Source: PVC group bacterium
GTDB taxonomy: Bacteria > Verrucomicrobiota > Kiritimatiellia > CAIKKV01 > CAITUY01
DNA length: 64,000 bases
Direction: 5' to 3'
Assembly: GCA_945870225.1 (NCBI GenBank)
Contig: CAMBRF010000017.1
Span: 1-64,000, forward strand
The notes beneath the pieces were generated by a model. It saw only the letters and a program-made list of their open reading frames with translations. It did no database searches and was not told where the DNA came from. The translations under genes were made by a program, and so were the position numbers. Positions 1 through 11,590 of the stretch are shown in pieces (within the stretch, counting starts at the first letter, position 1; every line of letters starts with the position of its first letter).

Positions 1-1
1 C

Positions 2-88
2 TCCTTTTTCGCGGGGCTATTTGTTTTCATGACGGTTGAGATTTCCGAACTTTTCCGGCTCGATTCCGGAAAGCGGGAGATGACTTGA
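2..88 (+). CDS. C-terminal tail of an upstream gene, probably an AtpI-type membrane protein (partial)
   Basis: Frame 2 is open from the window edge to a TGA at 86-88 and encodes 28 residues, starting with a hydrophobic stretch (FFAGLFVFM) and ending in a charged tail. The stop overlaps the TTG start of atpB (TTGA), the spacing expected of coupled operon genes. The place just ahead of atpB is where small AtpI/AtpR-type assembly proteins usually sit, so that is the likely identity, but too little is present to assign a family. Confidence 0.45.
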   Translation, partial: SFFAGLFVFMTVEISELFRLDSGKREMT

Positions 89-900
89 GCGACGTGATGA
101 TTCATTCCAATGCCGCGGTAGCGGCCGGCCAGGCGCAGGATATCGGGACTGCGGTGCAGGCTTTCATCATGCACCACGTCGGTGATTCCCGCCGCTGGAA
201 CTGGCTTCCTGAGGGCCATCAGGATTTGCCCGCTTTCCTGACGGTTCACGGGATTATGGTGCTTTTCTCGGCGGTGGTTCTCATCTACATGCTGGCTATG
301 GCCTGCCGGCAGGTGGGGTCGGTCCCGCACGGGTTGCTGAATCTGGTTGAGTTTTTTGTGCAGTTCATCCGCGACGAGATGGCGGTCCCGTTTCTGGGCG
401 AGGAGGATGGCCGCCGAATGACGCCCCTGCTGTGCAGCTTGTTCTTTTTCATTTTGATGATGAACCTGATCGGGTTGATCCCTTGTTTCTACACGGCCAC
501 CGCCAATGTCAGTGTGACGGGCGCGTTGGCCGGCGTGACGTTGGCGGTGATGATCGGCGGGGCGATCTTTCGCAACGGACCGGTGGCTTTTGTTAAAGGT
601 TTTATTCCGCACGGTGTCCCGTGGCCCGTGCTGATCATTGTGGTCCCCATCGAGATCATCGGGCTTTTGATCAAGGCCATGGCGCTGGCCATCCGCTTGT
701 TTGCCAATGAGTTGGCCGGGCATATTGTGGTGTTCTCCCTGCTGGGAATGCTGGTTATGTTTGGAGTGAAAGCCCTGCCCGTTTTCTTTATGGCGTTGGG
801 AATATACCTGCTTGAGGTGTTTGTGGCATTTTTGCAGGCCTACATTTTCACATTACTGTCGGCGGTGTTTATCGGTCAGCGGTATCATCCCGCCCACTGA
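85..900 (+). CDS. atpB: F-type ATP synthase subunit a
   Basis: Membrane subunit a of the F0 rotor-stator interface, which carries the two ion half-channels. It is 271 residues, within the family range. The essential stator arginine is in LAIRLFANELAGH (R204), and the last helix has the conserved Glu and Gln in LEVFVAFLQAYIF. The start is TTG at 85, overlapping the preceding stop; ATG at 97 is the alternative. It is the first complete gene of the B-E-F-H-A-G-D-C operon. The long soluble N-terminus (about 50 residues before the first membrane helix) is typical of non-proteobacterial a subunits. Confidence 0.97.
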   Translation: MSDVMIHSNAAVAAGQAQDIGTAVQAFIMHHVGDSRRWNWLPEGHQDLPAFLTVHGIMVLFSAVVLIYMLAMACRQVGSVPHGLLNLVEFFVQFIRDEMAVPFLGEEDGRRMTPLLCSLFFFILMMNLIGLIPCFYTATANVSVTGALAGVTLAVMIGGAIFRNGPVAFVKGFIPHGVPWPVLIIVVPIEIIGLLIKAMALAIRLFANELAGHIVVFSLLGMLVMFGVKALPVFFMALGIYLLEVFVAFLQAYIFTLLSAVFIGQRYHPAH

Positions 901-940
901 GCGGCGTTTTGTGTGGTTCATTAGAAGAAAGGAAGACGAT

Positions 941-1156
941 ATGGACGGTTTAACAGGGTCGATTGCAGGAATTGGGGCGGGACTGGTCACCATTGGGGCT
1001 GGATTGGGTATTGGTAAATTGGCGGCTTCCGCCATGGAAGGTATTGCGCGGCAACCCGAAGTGGCGCCGAAGATCCAGGTGACCATGCTGATTGCCGCCG
1101 CCCTGATCGAGGGTGTGGCTTTGTTCTGCGCCGTGATTTGTCTGCTTGGCAAGTAA
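941..1156 (+). CDS. atpE: F-type ATP synthase subunit c
   Basis: Rotor-ring proteolipid of 71 residues with two membrane helices joined by the polar loop ARQPE. The ion-binding carboxylate is the Glu in AALIEGVALF of helix 2. The Gln/Ser-Thr/Tyr set used by sodium-binding c subunits is not present at the aligned positions (the Glu is followed by Gly), so proton coupling is more likely. I chose ATG 941, preceded by AAGGAAG, rather than the 812 start of the ORF track, which would run back through atpB in another frame. Confidence 0.96.
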   Translation: MDGLTGSIAGIGAGLVTIGAGLGIGKLAASAMEGIARQPEVAPKIQVTMLIAAALIEGVALFCAVICLLGK

Positions 1157-1189
1157 CCTTGTCCGGCCTGCGCTGGAAGGGTGGAGCTC

Positions 1190-1744
1190 ATGCAAGAAGA
1201 GACGAATATTCAGGCCGTGGTGGCGGTGGACTCTGCGTCGCACGAGAGTTCGCCGGGAGTGGTGGATGTCTCGGCACCGATGATGCTGTTGACGTGGCTC
1301 ACCTTTCTGGTGCTGGCATTCATTCTCTCCCGGATCGCCTGGAAGCCGATCTTGAAGGCGTTGGATATACGGGAGAAGACCATCAAACGTGCGTTGGAAA
1401 ACGCCGAGAAGGCGCGCCTTGAAACGGCTGCTGCCGAAGAGCGCAATCGCCAGAGCCTTCAGGCGGCCCTGGATGAGGCGCGGCGGATTGTCGAGGAGGC
1501 ACGCCGGGCCGCCCAGGATCACGCCCGTCTGATCCAGGAGCGCGCTGAGCAACAGGCGCAAACCCTGGTGGACGAAGCCCGACGGGAAATCCACGCCTCG
1601 GTCGAGTCGGCGCGCCTGGTCTTGCGACGTGAAACCGCCGGGTTGGCCCTTGATCTGGCTGCCAAGGTGACGGAGCGGAACATGGACACGGATCGGAACC
1701 GGGAGCTGGTTCAATCCCTGGTTGGGGAGTTGGATCGCGCATGA
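1190..1744 (+). CDS. atpF: F-type ATP synthase subunit b
   Basis: Peripheral-stalk subunit b. After about 25 polar residues comes one membrane helix (MMLLTWLTFLVLAFILSRI), followed by a long Ala/Glu/Arg-rich amphipathic helix that dimerises and reaches F1. About 184 residues from ATG 1190, which has GGAG/AAGG upstream; GTG 1181 would add three residues and sits on the Shine-Dalgarno. The stop overlaps the atpH start (ATGA). Confidence 0.95.
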   Translation: MQEETNIQAVVAVDSASHESSPGVVDVSAPMMLLTWLTFLVLAFILSRIAWKPILKALDIREKTIKRALENAEKARLETAAAEERNRQSLQAALDEARRIVEEARRAAQDHARLIQERAEQQAQTLVDEARREIHASVESARLVLRRETAGLALDLAAKVTERNMDTDRNRELVQSLVGELDRA

Positions 1745-2298
1745 AACTCCGGCCCAGAGTGGCCCGGCGTTATGCCCGGGCTCTTCACGACCAGGCCATC
1801 GCGGGTTGCGCGTTGTCCGAGGTGAGTCGCGATGTGGAGCAGCTTCGCCGCAGTCTGGCGGGGTCAATCGATCTGGTGTCGTTTTTAAATAATTATCTTC
1901 TTCCCCGTGCGGCGCGGATGAAGGTTCTGAGGGCGCTGTGGGCGGAGACGTTGCATCCGCTCACCTGGCGTTTTGTACGCCTGTTGGAATCCAAGCGGCG
2001 GCTGGGGATTTTGGACGAGATTGGCGCGGAATTCGTTGAGTTTGAAGAGGCCTGTCAGGGGCTGGTGCGGGGAAGCCTCGCTTCGGCGTACGCCCTGTCC
2101 TCCCGGGACGTGGGAGAGATCGCCGGCCAGCTGGGGCGGCATTTGGGTAAACAGGTGATTCTACAGGCGGGTGAAGAGCGCGGCCTGTTGGGCGGGTACC
2201 GTTTGCGCGTGGGGGACTGGGTCTATGACCTCAGTCTGGCGGGGCGCTTGCGAATGCTTAGACAAACGATGATGGCCGGATGCGGCCCGAGGAATTGA
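1741..2298 (+). CDS. atpH: F-type ATP synthase subunit delta
   Basis: OSCP/delta subunit, 185 residues, linking the peripheral stalk to the top of F1. The N-terminal helical domain begins [14 protein letters not shown], the typical delta start; the C-terminal part has the family pattern ending [13 protein letters not shown] (compare 'D.S..g.L..L...l'). ATG 1741 overlaps the atpF stop, and its own stop is 2 nt before the atpA start, consistent with coupled translation. Confidence 0.92.
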   Translation: MKLRPRVARRYARALHDQAIAGCALSEVSRDVEQLRRSLAGSIDLVSFLNNYLLPRAARMKVLRALWAETLHPLTWRFVRLLESKRRLGILDEIGAEFVEFEEACQGLVRGSLASAYALSSRDVGEIAGQLGRHLGKQVILQAGEERGLLGGYRLRVGDWVYDLSLAGRLRMLRQTMMAGCGPRN

Positions 2299-2300
2299 TC

Positions 2301-3812
2301 ATGGCTGTTGATTTAAGACCGGAAGAGATTACCTCCATTCTGCGGCAGCAATTGGCGGAGTTTGATGGCAAGGCGGACATCGCCGAAGTGGGGACGGTGT
2401 TGAACGTGGGCGACGGGATTGCGCATATCCACGGCCTGTCGCGCGTGATGGCGGGTGAACTGGTTGAGTTCAGCGAGGGGCTGACCGGGATGGCCCTGAA
2501 TCTGGAAGAAGACAATGTGGGTGTCGCCATTTTTGGCGAGGATCGCACCATCAAGGAAGGCGATCCCGTCCGGCGCACCGGACGCATTGCCTCCGTGCCT
2601 GTGGGGGAGGCGTTGGCCGGCCGGATTGTGGACGCGCTGGGACGTCCGATCGACGGGGCGGGGGGGGTGGCTTCGACGGAGCAACGTACGATTGATATCA
2701 AGGCCCCGGGGATTATCGAGCGGGCCGATGTTCGGGAACCGCTGCAAACGGGCATCAAGGTGATCGATGCGCTTACGCCGATCGGACGGGGGCAGCGCGA
2801 ACTGATCATTGGAGACCGGAAGACGGGCAAGACCTCGCTTGCCATCGATACCATCATCAACCAGCGCGGCAAGAATGTGATGTGCTTTTACGTGGCGATC
2901 GGTCAGAAGCGATCCACCGTGGTGCAGGTTTGTGAGACGCTGAAGCACTATGGGGCGATGGAGTACACAACCATTATTGCCGCCACCGCTTCCGATCCCG
3001 CGCCCATGCAGTACCTTTCGCCCTTTGCGGGATGTGCCATGGCGGAATTCTACCGGGACTCCGGCCGGCACGCCTTGATCGTTTACGACGACCTGACCAA
3101 GCAGGCGCAGGCTTACCGACAGTTGTCGTTGTTGCTCCGCCGTCCGCCCGGGCGCGAGGCCTTTCCGGGCGACGTGTTTTATTTGCACAGCCGGTTGCTC
3201 GAGCGTGCGGCGAAGCTCAGTCCTGAAAAAGGAGGGGGAAGCCTTACCGCCCTGCCGATTGTGGAGACGCAGGCGAACGATATCTCCGCCTATATCCCGA
3301 CCAATGTGATTTCGATCACCGATGGTCAGATTTTTCTGGAAGCGGACGCCTTCAACGCGGGGCAGCGCCCCGCCGTGAATCCGGGGATTTCGGTGTCGCG
3401 CGTGGGGGGTGATGCGCAGGTGAAGGCCATGAAGCAGACGGCTGGAACGTTGCGTCTGGATCTGGCCCAGTACCGCGAATTGGCCGGGTTTTCGCAGTTT
3501 GCCTCGGACCTGGACCCTGCGACTCGGCGGCAGTTGGATCGTGGTCGACGCCTGATGGAACTGATGAAGCAGAATATCCACGAGGTGCTACCGGTGGCGT
3601 TGCAGGTGGCGATCATTTATGCCGGCACCCAGGGCTATCTGGATTCGATTCCCCTGAACAGGATCAAGGACTTTGAAAAAGAGTTGGCTGAGAGGCTTGA
3701 CCGCGAGCCCCGGGATTATCTGACGCAGTTTGACCGGGATCAGGCCATGACTCCGGACGTCAAGACGGCGCTGGAGGCGGTTTTAAAAAGGTTATCCGTG
3801 ACGTCGGTCTAG
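2301..3812 (+). CDS. atpA: F-type ATP synthase subunit alpha
   Basis: Non-catalytic nucleotide-binding subunit of F1, 503 residues from ATG 2301, the usual alpha length. The P-loop GDRKTGKTS is near residue 170, and the family signature [17 protein letters not shown] is present. ATG 2301 follows GAGGAA at good spacing; the ORF-track start (2280) adds seven residues and lies within atpH. Confidence 0.98.
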   Translation: MAVDLRPEEITSILRQQLAEFDGKADIAEVGTVLNVGDGIAHIHGLSRVMAGELVEFSEGLTGMALNLEEDNVGVAIFGEDRTIKEGDPVRRTGRIASVPVGEALAGRIVDALGRPIDGAGGVASTEQRTIDIKAPGIIERADVREPLQTGIKVIDALTPIGRGQRELIIGDRKTGKTSLAIDTIINQRGKNVMCFYVAIGQKRSTVVQVCETLKHYGAMEYTTIIAATASDPAPMQYLSPFAGCAMAEFYRDSGRHALIVYDDLTKQAQAYRQLSLLLRRPPGREAFPGDVFYLHSRLLERAAKLSPEKGGGSLTALPIVETQANDISAYIPTNVISITDGQIFLEADAFNAGQRPAVNPGISVSRVGGDAQVKAMKQTAGTLRLDLAQYRELAGFSQFASDLDPATRRQLDRGRRLMELMKQNIHEVLPVALQVAIIYAGTQGYLDSIPLNRIKDFEKELAERLDREPRDYLTQFDRDQAMTPDVKTALEAVLKRLSVTSV

Positions 3813-3822
3813 GCGATGAAGC

Positions 3823-4692
3823 ATGGCAACGCTCAAGGAATATAACGTCAAGCTGGCACGGCTTCGGAGTACCCGCAAGTTGACGCGGACGATGAAGCTC
3901 GTATCGGTCACCAAATTGCGGCGCGCGCAGGATGCGGAGAAACGCGTGGGGCAATTTGCAGGCAAGGTTCACGCCTTCGCGGCGCGCCTTGCGGCCAAAG
4001 GGGCGGAGGAGCATCCGCTGCTGGACGAGCGCCCGAAGGTGGGCGCGGTGCTCCTGCTGGTGGTAACCGGCGACCGCGGTTTGTGCGGTGGGTTCAACAA
4101 CAATGTGATCAAGGCGGCGCTGGAGTGGCGACAGCAACAGGAAGCCAAGGGGCGGCAGGTCCGGATGAGCTTTTGCGGGCGGCGCGGTTATAATTTTCTC
4201 AAGACGCGCGTCGATATGGAGCGGTTTTACGACGAGGCCGTGGCGCACCCCGACTTTCAGCAGGCGCGCCGGATTGGTCAGGAAATACAGGCCGCCTTTC
4301 TCGGTCAGCGTTTTGACGAGGCTTATGTTGCCTGGAACGGCGTCAGCGGATTTCTGGGATGTGTGCCGAGAGTCGAGCGGTTGGCGCCGTTCGATCCGGC
4401 CTCAATGGCGGAGACGTCAGCGGTGACCAACGGTGAGGATTGGCTGTTGGAGCCTGGGCGGGCTGAACTGCTTGGGGTGGTCCTGCCGCGGCTTTTGAAC
4501 CTGAAAATATATGCGGCCCTGTTGGGCAGTGCCGTGGGAGAGCATGGAGCCCGCATGCGGGCCATGGAGCAGGCGAGCACCAATGCCGATAATCTCATTG
4601 CGCAGATATCCCTGAAACGTAATCGTGCGCGGCAGGCGGCCATCACCACCGAATTGACGGAGATCGTGGCGGGAGCCGAGGCGCTGAGATAG
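3823..4692 (+). CDS. atpG: F-type ATP synthase subunit gamma
   Basis: Central rotor shaft of F1, 289 residues. The N-terminal helix has TRKLTRTMKLVSVTKL, close to the gamma consensus, then GDRGLCGGFNNNV, and the C-terminal helix ends with the conserved stretch ARQAAITTELTEIVAGAEAL. The ATG lies 10 nt after the atpA stop. Confidence 0.97.
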   Translation: MATLKEYNVKLARLRSTRKLTRTMKLVSVTKLRRAQDAEKRVGQFAGKVHAFAARLAAKGAEEHPLLDERPKVGAVLLLVVTGDRGLCGGFNNNVIKAALEWRQQQEAKGRQVRMSFCGRRGYNFLKTRVDMERFYDEAVAHPDFQQARRIGQEIQAAFLGQRFDEAYVAWNGVSGFLGCVPRVERLAPFDPASMAETSAVTNGEDWLLEPGRAELLGVVLPRLLNLKIYAALLGSAVGEHGARMRAMEQASTNADNLIAQISLKRNRARQAAITTELTEIVAGAEALR

Positions 4693-6482
<1,790 letters not shown>

Positions 6483-6509
6483 CAGAGCGGGTCATGGGAG
6501 GAGGCATCC

Positions 6510-6749
6510 ATGGGCAAAGCAGGCAGGCCGGTGGTCAGTGCGATGTCGGCAGGATTTCAATTTGCCGTTTGCGTGCTGCTTCCCGTCTGGGCGGGCTATT
6601 ACGCCGAACGCAGGTATGACTTCAAGCCATGGGGTTTAATCGGGGGGCTTCTAGTCGGTTTGCTGATCGGGGGCTGGAGCGTATTTGTTCCGCTGTGGCG
6701 TGAGGCCGAGGATGATCCGATGCCCCCGAAATCCCGGGATGATGAATAG
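6510..6749 (+). CDS. AtpZ/AtpI-like small membrane protein of the ATP synthase operon
   Basis: 79 residues with two predicted membrane helices (roughly residues 11-29 and 41-61) separated by a short positively charged loop (ERRYDF), and an acidic C-terminal tail. This is the architecture of the AtpZ/AtpI-type proteins encoded with F-ATPases, thought to help c-ring assembly or Mg/Ca handling. It begins 27 nt after atpC behind a strong GGGAGGAGG. Such genes are usually ahead of atpB, so its 3' position is unusual. The family call rests on size, topology and context. Confidence 0.7.
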   Translation: MGKAGRPVVSAMSAGFQFAVCVLLPVWAGYYAERRYDFKPWGLIGGLLVGLLIGGWSVFVPLWREAEDDPMPPKSRDDE

Positions 6750-6843
6750 AGAGACACGGTCTTCCGTCGTGTCGGCTCCCTGTTTTCCTCTGCGAGTTAA
6801 GCAGCCTGACGGCGTATTCTTACAGGCTTGGAAGGAAGGACGT

Positions 6844-9210
6844 ATGGCCACTCGAGACAGAGCGTTGACGAAGGAACGCGACCGGTTCTTGGAGGATATC
6901 CAGATCATTGCGGGGCTGGGCACCTATGTTCTGGATATTGCCTCCGGCCGGTGGGAGAGTTCATCCATCCTGAATGACATTTTTGGAATTGATGATACCT
7001 ATGAGCGTTCCATTGAGAGTTGGGCGGCACTGATCCACCCTGAAGACCGGGACATGATGGTGAATTACTTTGTTGGCGAAGTGGTGGGGCGCCGGCAGCC
7101 CTTCCGTAAGGAATACCGGATTGTCCGCCGTAAGGATGGGGGTGAACGGTGGGTTCAGGGGCGCGGACGGCTGGAGCTGGAGGCGCAGGGCCAGCCGTTG
7201 AAGATGATTGGAACCATTCAGGATATTACGTCGCGCAAACTGACCGAGGAGTCCCTTCGAAACAGCGAAAGCCGGTACCGCGAGCTGATTGAACTTGCCG
7301 TTGATGGAATACTTCTGGGAACGCAAGAAGGTGTCATTATTGATGCCAACAGGCGGATATGCGAGTTATCCGGAATTGCGCGCGAGGACTTGATGGGGCG
7401 GGATATCCGCGCCCTGTCGTTTGATCCGGCCAGTCTGGAGAGGATGCCATTTCGCTTTGATTTGCTGCAGGCGGGGCAGACGGTGGTTTCCGAGCGCACG
7501 TTGATCCGGCCGGATGGCACCCGGATTGAGGTCGAAATGCGGACCCGGATGATGCCTGATGGAATCTATCAGTCCATCTTTCGTGACGTTACCGAGCGCC
7601 GGCGAATCGAGGAGACGGTCTGGGAGAGTCAGCGCGCCCTGTCCACGCTGCTGGGAAACCTTCAGGGAATGGCTTACCGGTGCAAGAACGACGAGAATTG
7701 GACCATGGAATTCTTCAGCGCCGGTGTGAAAGAGCTGACCGGCTACGATGCGGGAGATTTCATTAATAATGCCAAGCTCTCCTATGCGTCGGTCATTCAC
7801 CCGGATGATCGTCAATATGTTTATGATGAGGTTCAGTCCGCACTTCTGGAGCACAGGCACTTCCAGTTGATCTATCGAATAGTCACGGCGGCGGGTGTTG
7901 AAAAATGGGTATGGGAAAAAGGAATTGGGGTCTATTCGTCCACCGGGAGCCTCCTTGCCATTGAAGGGTTCATCGCCGACATTACTGAACGCAAACAGGC
8001 GGAAGACGATCTCCGCCGCCTCGCGGATACCTTGGAGCAGCGTGTGGCCGAGCGTACACGGGAACTGGAAGCCGCGCATGCCGCCCTGCAACGCAGCCAT
8101 GCTTTGCTCTCTGAAACAGGGAGGGTCGCGCACGTGGGGGGCTGGGAATTGGATCTGCAGACGCTCCAACAGATCTGGACGGACGAGATGTATCGTATCA
8201 ACGAAGTGGACCGGGGTTTCAAGCCTACTTTGGATAATGGGCGGAATTTCTACGCGCCGGAGTCCCGGCCCATCATTGACCAGGCCGTGAAGCGGGCCAT
8301 GGAACGGGGGGACCCCTTTGACGACGAGATGGAAATCATAACCGCCAAGGGGAACCGGCGATGGGTGCGTACAGTGGGCTGGCTGGATCCCGGACGGCGG
8401 AAACTGCTGGGCATCCTTCAGGATATCACGGCGAGTAAACAGGCGGCACTGGATCTGGTGATGAATAATGAGGTCCTGGATCGGAGTGTTGTGCAATTAC
8501 GGAGCCTGGCGGCCGAGTTGACTCAGGCGGAAGAGCGTGAACGCAAGCGGCTGGCGGGCATGCTTCATGACAACCTTCAGCCCCTGCTGGTGGCCTCCAC
8601 CATCAAGGTCAGTCTGCTTGATCGAAAGGCCAGCGAACAAGAGCATGCCCGGGCCGTTCAGGAGATCCTCGATATCCTCGGGGAAACGCTGGAGGCTTCA
8701 AGAGCATTGACGACCCACCTGTATCCGCCCGTATTGCTTGATGCGGGCCTCGTGCCCGGTCTGCGCTGGTTGGCCGACTGGATGCGGGCCAAGCATAATC
8801 TCGCCGTGAAATTGGAGATGGATGAATCTTTGGAAATTCCTGAAACTCTCTGCATCCTCCTGTTCCGGGTTGTGAGAGAGTTGCTCTTGAACGTCGTCAA
8901 GCATGCGAAAGTGGCCTCGGCGACGGTGGAGATGGTTCAGGAGGAAATCGGGGCACTGCGGATCACCGTCAGAGACGCAGGGTGCGGGTTTGATATAAAC
9001 GCATCCGCGACCTTCTCGGCTAATGATGGCCTCGGGTTGTTTCACCTTCGTGAACATCTGGCCGCCACGGGAGGATCCCTTGCTGTGTCAAGTATGCCGG
9101 GAAGGGGTACGGAGGTCTCCGTCACCGTGCCGTTTCTGTCATTGACGGGCGGAGGGCAGGATGATCGTATGGATAGGATTCAGTCGGAAGAAAAAGGGAG
9201 ACCATTATGA
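6844..9210 (+). CDS. Multi-PAS sensor histidine kinase (HisKA_3/NarL-type)
   Basis: About 788 residues. I read four PAS/PAC units (approximately residues 15-130, 140-255, 260-390, 425-540), a coiled coil (RRLADTLEQRVAERTRELE) before the last, then a HisKA_3 dimerisation domain with the phospho-acceptor in AGMLHDNLQPLL and a HATPase_c domain (N-box ELLLNVVKHAK; G-boxes DAGCGFD and GLGLFHLREHL). No membrane helix is evident, so it is cytosolic. ATG 6844 has AAGGAAGGA upstream; the longer ORF-track start is in the atpZ-like gene. No response regulator is adjacent. Its stop overlaps the next gene's start by 4 nt, an odd coupling to a sulfur-assimilation enzyme. Confidence 0.9.
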   Translation: MATRDRALTKERDRFLEDIQIIAGLGTYVLDIASGRWESSSILNDIFGIDDTYERSIESWAALIHPEDRDMMVNYFVGEVVGRRQPFRKEYRIVRRKDGGERWVQGRGRLELEAQGQPLKMIGTIQDITSRKLTEESLRNSESRYRELIELAVDGILLGTQEGVIIDANRRICELSGIAREDLMGRDIRALSFDPASLERMPFRFDLLQAGQTVVSERTLIRPDGTRIEVEMRTRMMPDGIYQSIFRDVTERRRIEETVWESQRALSTLLGNLQGMAYRCKNDENWTMEFFSAGVKELTGYDAGDFINNAKLSYASVIHPDDRQYVYDEVQSALLEHRHFQLIYRIVTAAGVEKWVWEKGIGVYSSTGSLLAIEGFIADITERKQAEDDLRRLADTLEQRVAERTRELEAAHAALQRSHALLSETGRVAHVGGWELDLQTLQQIWTDEMYRINEVDRGFKPTLDNGRNFYAPESRPIIDQAVKRAMERGDPFDDEMEIITAKGNRRWVRTVGWLDPGRRKLLGILQDITASKQAALDLVMNNEVLDRSVVQLRSLAAELTQAEERERKRLAGMLHDNLQPLLVASTIKVSLLDRKASEQEHARAVQEILDILGETLEASRALTTHLYPPVLLDAGLVPGLRWLADWMRAKHNLAVKLEMDESLEIPETLCILLFRVVRELLLNVVKHAKVASATVEMVQEEIGALRITVRDAGCGFDINASATFSANDGLGLFHLREHLAATGGSLAVSSMPGRGTEVSVTVPFLSLTGGGQDDRMDRIQSEEKGRPL

Positions 9211-10502
9211 GTATTGAGAGCAAGCATATCGAAACGCTGGGGTTGCATGCGGGGCGGGCGCCTGACCTGTCGACGGCCTCCCTGGCGGCGCCGGTTTATC
9301 GTACGACCGCCTACCAGTTCCGTGACACACAGCATGCGGCGAACCTGTTCGGACTGAAGGAATTGGGCAACATCTACACGCGGCTGATGAACCCGACGCA
9401 TGATGTGCTTGAAAAGAGGATGGCGGGTCTCGAGGGGGGCGCGGCCGCTTTGGCGCTGGCGTCCGGGACCAGTGCCATTTTCTATTCCATCATCAATCTC
9501 TGCCAGGCGGGCGATGAGTTTGTGTCGGCGAATAACCTCTACGGGGGCTCGTACACGCAGTTTCACGACATCCTGCCCCAGCTGGGGATCACCTGCCGTT
9601 TCTTTGACCCCCGGAACCCGGCCAATGTGGCCAAGGCGATCACGCCGAAGACCAAGCTGGTGTTCGTTGAATCGATCGGCAATCCCGGTCTGGATGTGGC
9701 GGATCTCCCGGCCATGGCGAAGGTGGCGCATGACCACGGGCTGCCGCTGATCGTGGATAGCACGTTCAGTACGCCCTATCTCCAGCGGCCATTGGAGCAG
9801 GGGGCGGACATTGTGGTGCATTCCCTGACCAAGTGGCTCGGCGGGCATGGCGCCGCCATCGGCGGGGTCGTGGTGGATTCGGGCAAGTTCGACTGGAAGA
9901 GTGGAAAATTCCCGCTGCTGTCCGAACCGGACGCCAGCTATCATGACATCCGGTGGGCTCATGATCTCGGTCCCCTTTCGCCTCTGGCGTTCATTCTTCG
10001 CATGCGTTTGGTGCCGCTGCGCAATCTCGGGGCCTGCATTTCGCCGGATAACGCCTGGCTTTTCCTTCAGGGGATCGAAACGCTGGCGCTGAGAATGGAA
10101 CGGCATTCGCAGAATGCCCTGGCGGCAGCCCGATACCTCAAACAGCACAAGCTGGTGGACTGGGTGCGTTATCCGGGTCTGGAAGATGACTCCTCCTATC
10201 CGGTGGCGAAGCGGTTGTTGCTCAAGGGGTTTGGCGGGATGGTGGTGTTTGGGATCAAAGGCGGAGCCAAGGCGGGGGCGGCGTTTATCGATCAGCTCAA
10301 ACTCTTCTCGCATGTTGCCAATGTGGGCGATGCAAAGAGTCTGGCCATTCATCCGGCCACAACGACGCACTCGCAGTTGACGGAGAGTCAGCAGCGGGAG
10401 AGCGGGATTGCCCCCGAACTGGTGCGTCTCTCGATCGGCATCGAACACATCGACGATATCCTGGCCGATCTGGAGCAGGCCCTCAACATGACAACAGGCT
10501 GA
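9207..10502 (+). CDS. metY: O-acetylhomoserine sulfhydrylase (PLP-dependent), copy 1
   Basis: 431 residues of the Cys/Met-metabolism PLP family. Makes homocysteine from O-acetyl-L-homoserine and sulfide (direct sulfhydrylation in methionine synthesis). The N-terminal LHAGRAPD and YRTTAYQF match this subgroup, and the Schiff-base lysine is in VHSLTKWLGGHG. The 430-residue length separates it from the 380-400-residue cystathionine gamma-synthases/lyases. Start overlaps the kinase stop. A paralogue lies at 24.2 kb. Confidence 0.92.
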   Translation: MSIESKHIETLGLHAGRAPDLSTASLAAPVYRTTAYQFRDTQHAANLFGLKELGNIYTRLMNPTHDVLEKRMAGLEGGAAALALASGTSAIFYSIINLCQAGDEFVSANNLYGGSYTQFHDILPQLGITCRFFDPRNPANVAKAITPKTKLVFVESIGNPGLDVADLPAMAKVAHDHGLPLIVDSTFSTPYLQRPLEQGADIVVHSLTKWLGGHGAAIGGVVVDSGKFDWKSGKFPLLSEPDASYHDIRWAHDLGPLSPLAFILRMRLVPLRNLGACISPDNAWLFLQGIETLALRMERHSQNALAAARYLKQHKLVDWVRYPGLEDDSSYPVAKRLLLKGFGGMVVFGIKGGAKAGAAFIDQLKLFSHVANVGDAKSLAIHPATTTHSQLTESQQRESGIAPELVRLSIGIEHIDDILADLEQALNMTTG

Positions 10503-10524
10503 GTTCTATCTGCTCATTGCCTGC

Positions 10525-10575
10525 GGGAGGGCGCGCCTGATGCGCGCCGCGGACGGCAGCATGCCGTCCCTCCCA
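10525..10575. repeat. Branched hairpin repeat (REP-like) between metY and bioB
   Basis: An outer pair GGGAGG/CCTCCC encloses two stems: GCGCGC-ctgat-GCGCGC and GGACGGCA-gca-TGCCGTCC. No T-run follows, so it is not a textbook intrinsic terminator. A related hairpin ending in the same CCGCCCTCCCA context lies at 50740. Confidence 0.6.
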
Positions 10576-10602
10576 GGAGAATCAAAGATACCTTGGGGAA
10601 TT

Positions 10603-11583
10603 ATGAATTGGACTGATCTCAGCGGGAAAATACTGAACGGTGGGCGCCTTGATCGTTCCGAAGCGATGGCGGTGTTGCAGTCTTCGGATGACGAACTGCT
10701 GGTGGTGCTACAGGCTGCCTTTGAAATCCGCCGGACTTATTTTGGGCGTGGGGTCAGATTGCATGTGATCCGAAACGCCAAGAGCGGATTTTGCAGCGAG
10801 GACTGCTCGTACTGCAGCCAGTCAAGCAAGGCTGACACGGCGATTGAGCGGCATCCGCTGCAGGCGGTTGAGGCAATCGTGCAAGGCGCGCGGGAAGCAC
10901 AGCAGATGAATGCGGTGCGCTATTGCATTGTTACCAGCGGGCGCCAGCCGGTGGAGACGGAGCTGGATGTCATTTGTGAAGCCGCACGACAGATCAAACG
11001 GGAGGCACCGATCCAGATCTGTACGTCACTGGGGTTGCTGACTCCGGCGCAGGCGCAACGATTGAAGGCGGCGGGGGTGGATCGCTACAATCATAATCTC
11101 GAAACCTCCAGTCGCTACTACGGTGCCATTTGCACCACCCACAGTTATGATGACCGGGTGGCGACGACGCGCATTGCCAAGGCGGCGGGGCTTGAGTTGT
11201 GCTGCGGCGGTCTTATTGGAATGGGCGAAACGCTGGATGATCGGGTGGACCTGGCGCTGGCGCTGCGCGAGGTGGGTGCCGACTCCATTCCCTTGAACTT
11301 TCTCGATCCGCGGCCGGGGACCGCGATGGAGGGTCGGACGCGGATCAGCGCCATGGAGGCGTTACGGACCCTTGCCCTGTTCCGGTTTGCCAACCCTGAT
11401 CGGGAACTGCGCGTGGCGGGCGGGCGCGAAGCCTGCCTGGGCCCCCTGCAGGCACTGGCTTTGTATCCAGCCAATTCAATTTTCACGCGGGGCTATCTGA
11501 CCACGGGGGGGCAGGGGCATACCGCCGACCTGGCTTTGATTGAGTCGGCAGGATTTCAGGTGGCCGAGATCACCGACGCCTGA
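10603..11583 (+). CDS. bioB: Biotin synthase
   Basis: Radical-SAM enzyme that inserts sulfur into dethiobiotin. 326 residues from ATG 10603. The radical-SAM cluster motif is CSEDCSYC (the expected CxxxCxxC), preceded by HVIRNAKSGF; further family marks are YNHNLETS and NFLDPRPGT. The ORF-track start at 10540 lies inside the upstream hairpin and has no ribosome site, while ATG 10603 follows GGGGAA. It is convergent with the cobalt/nickel importer; no other bio gene is nearby. Confidence 0.96.
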   Translation: MNWTDLSGKILNGGRLDRSEAMAVLQSSDDELLVVLQAAFEIRRTYFGRGVRLHVIRNAKSGFCSEDCSYCSQSSKADTAIERHPLQAVEAIVQGAREAQQMNAVRYCIVTSGRQPVETELDVICEAARQIKREAPIQICTSLGLLTPAQAQRLKAAGVDRYNHNLETSSRYYGAICTTHSYDDRVATTRIAKAAGLELCCGGLIGMGETLDDRVDLALALREVGADSIPLNFLDPRPGTAMEGRTRISAMEALRTLALFRFANPDRELRVAGGREACLGPLQALALYPANSIFTRGYLTTGGQGHTADLALIESAGFQVAEITDA

Positions 11584-11590
11584 TCGGTCC

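Noticed and set aside
950-1867. 305-residue minus-strand ORF over atpE-atpF-atpH
   Set aside because: Lies fully antisense to three well-supported ATP synthase genes; low-complexity Arg/His/Gln translation.
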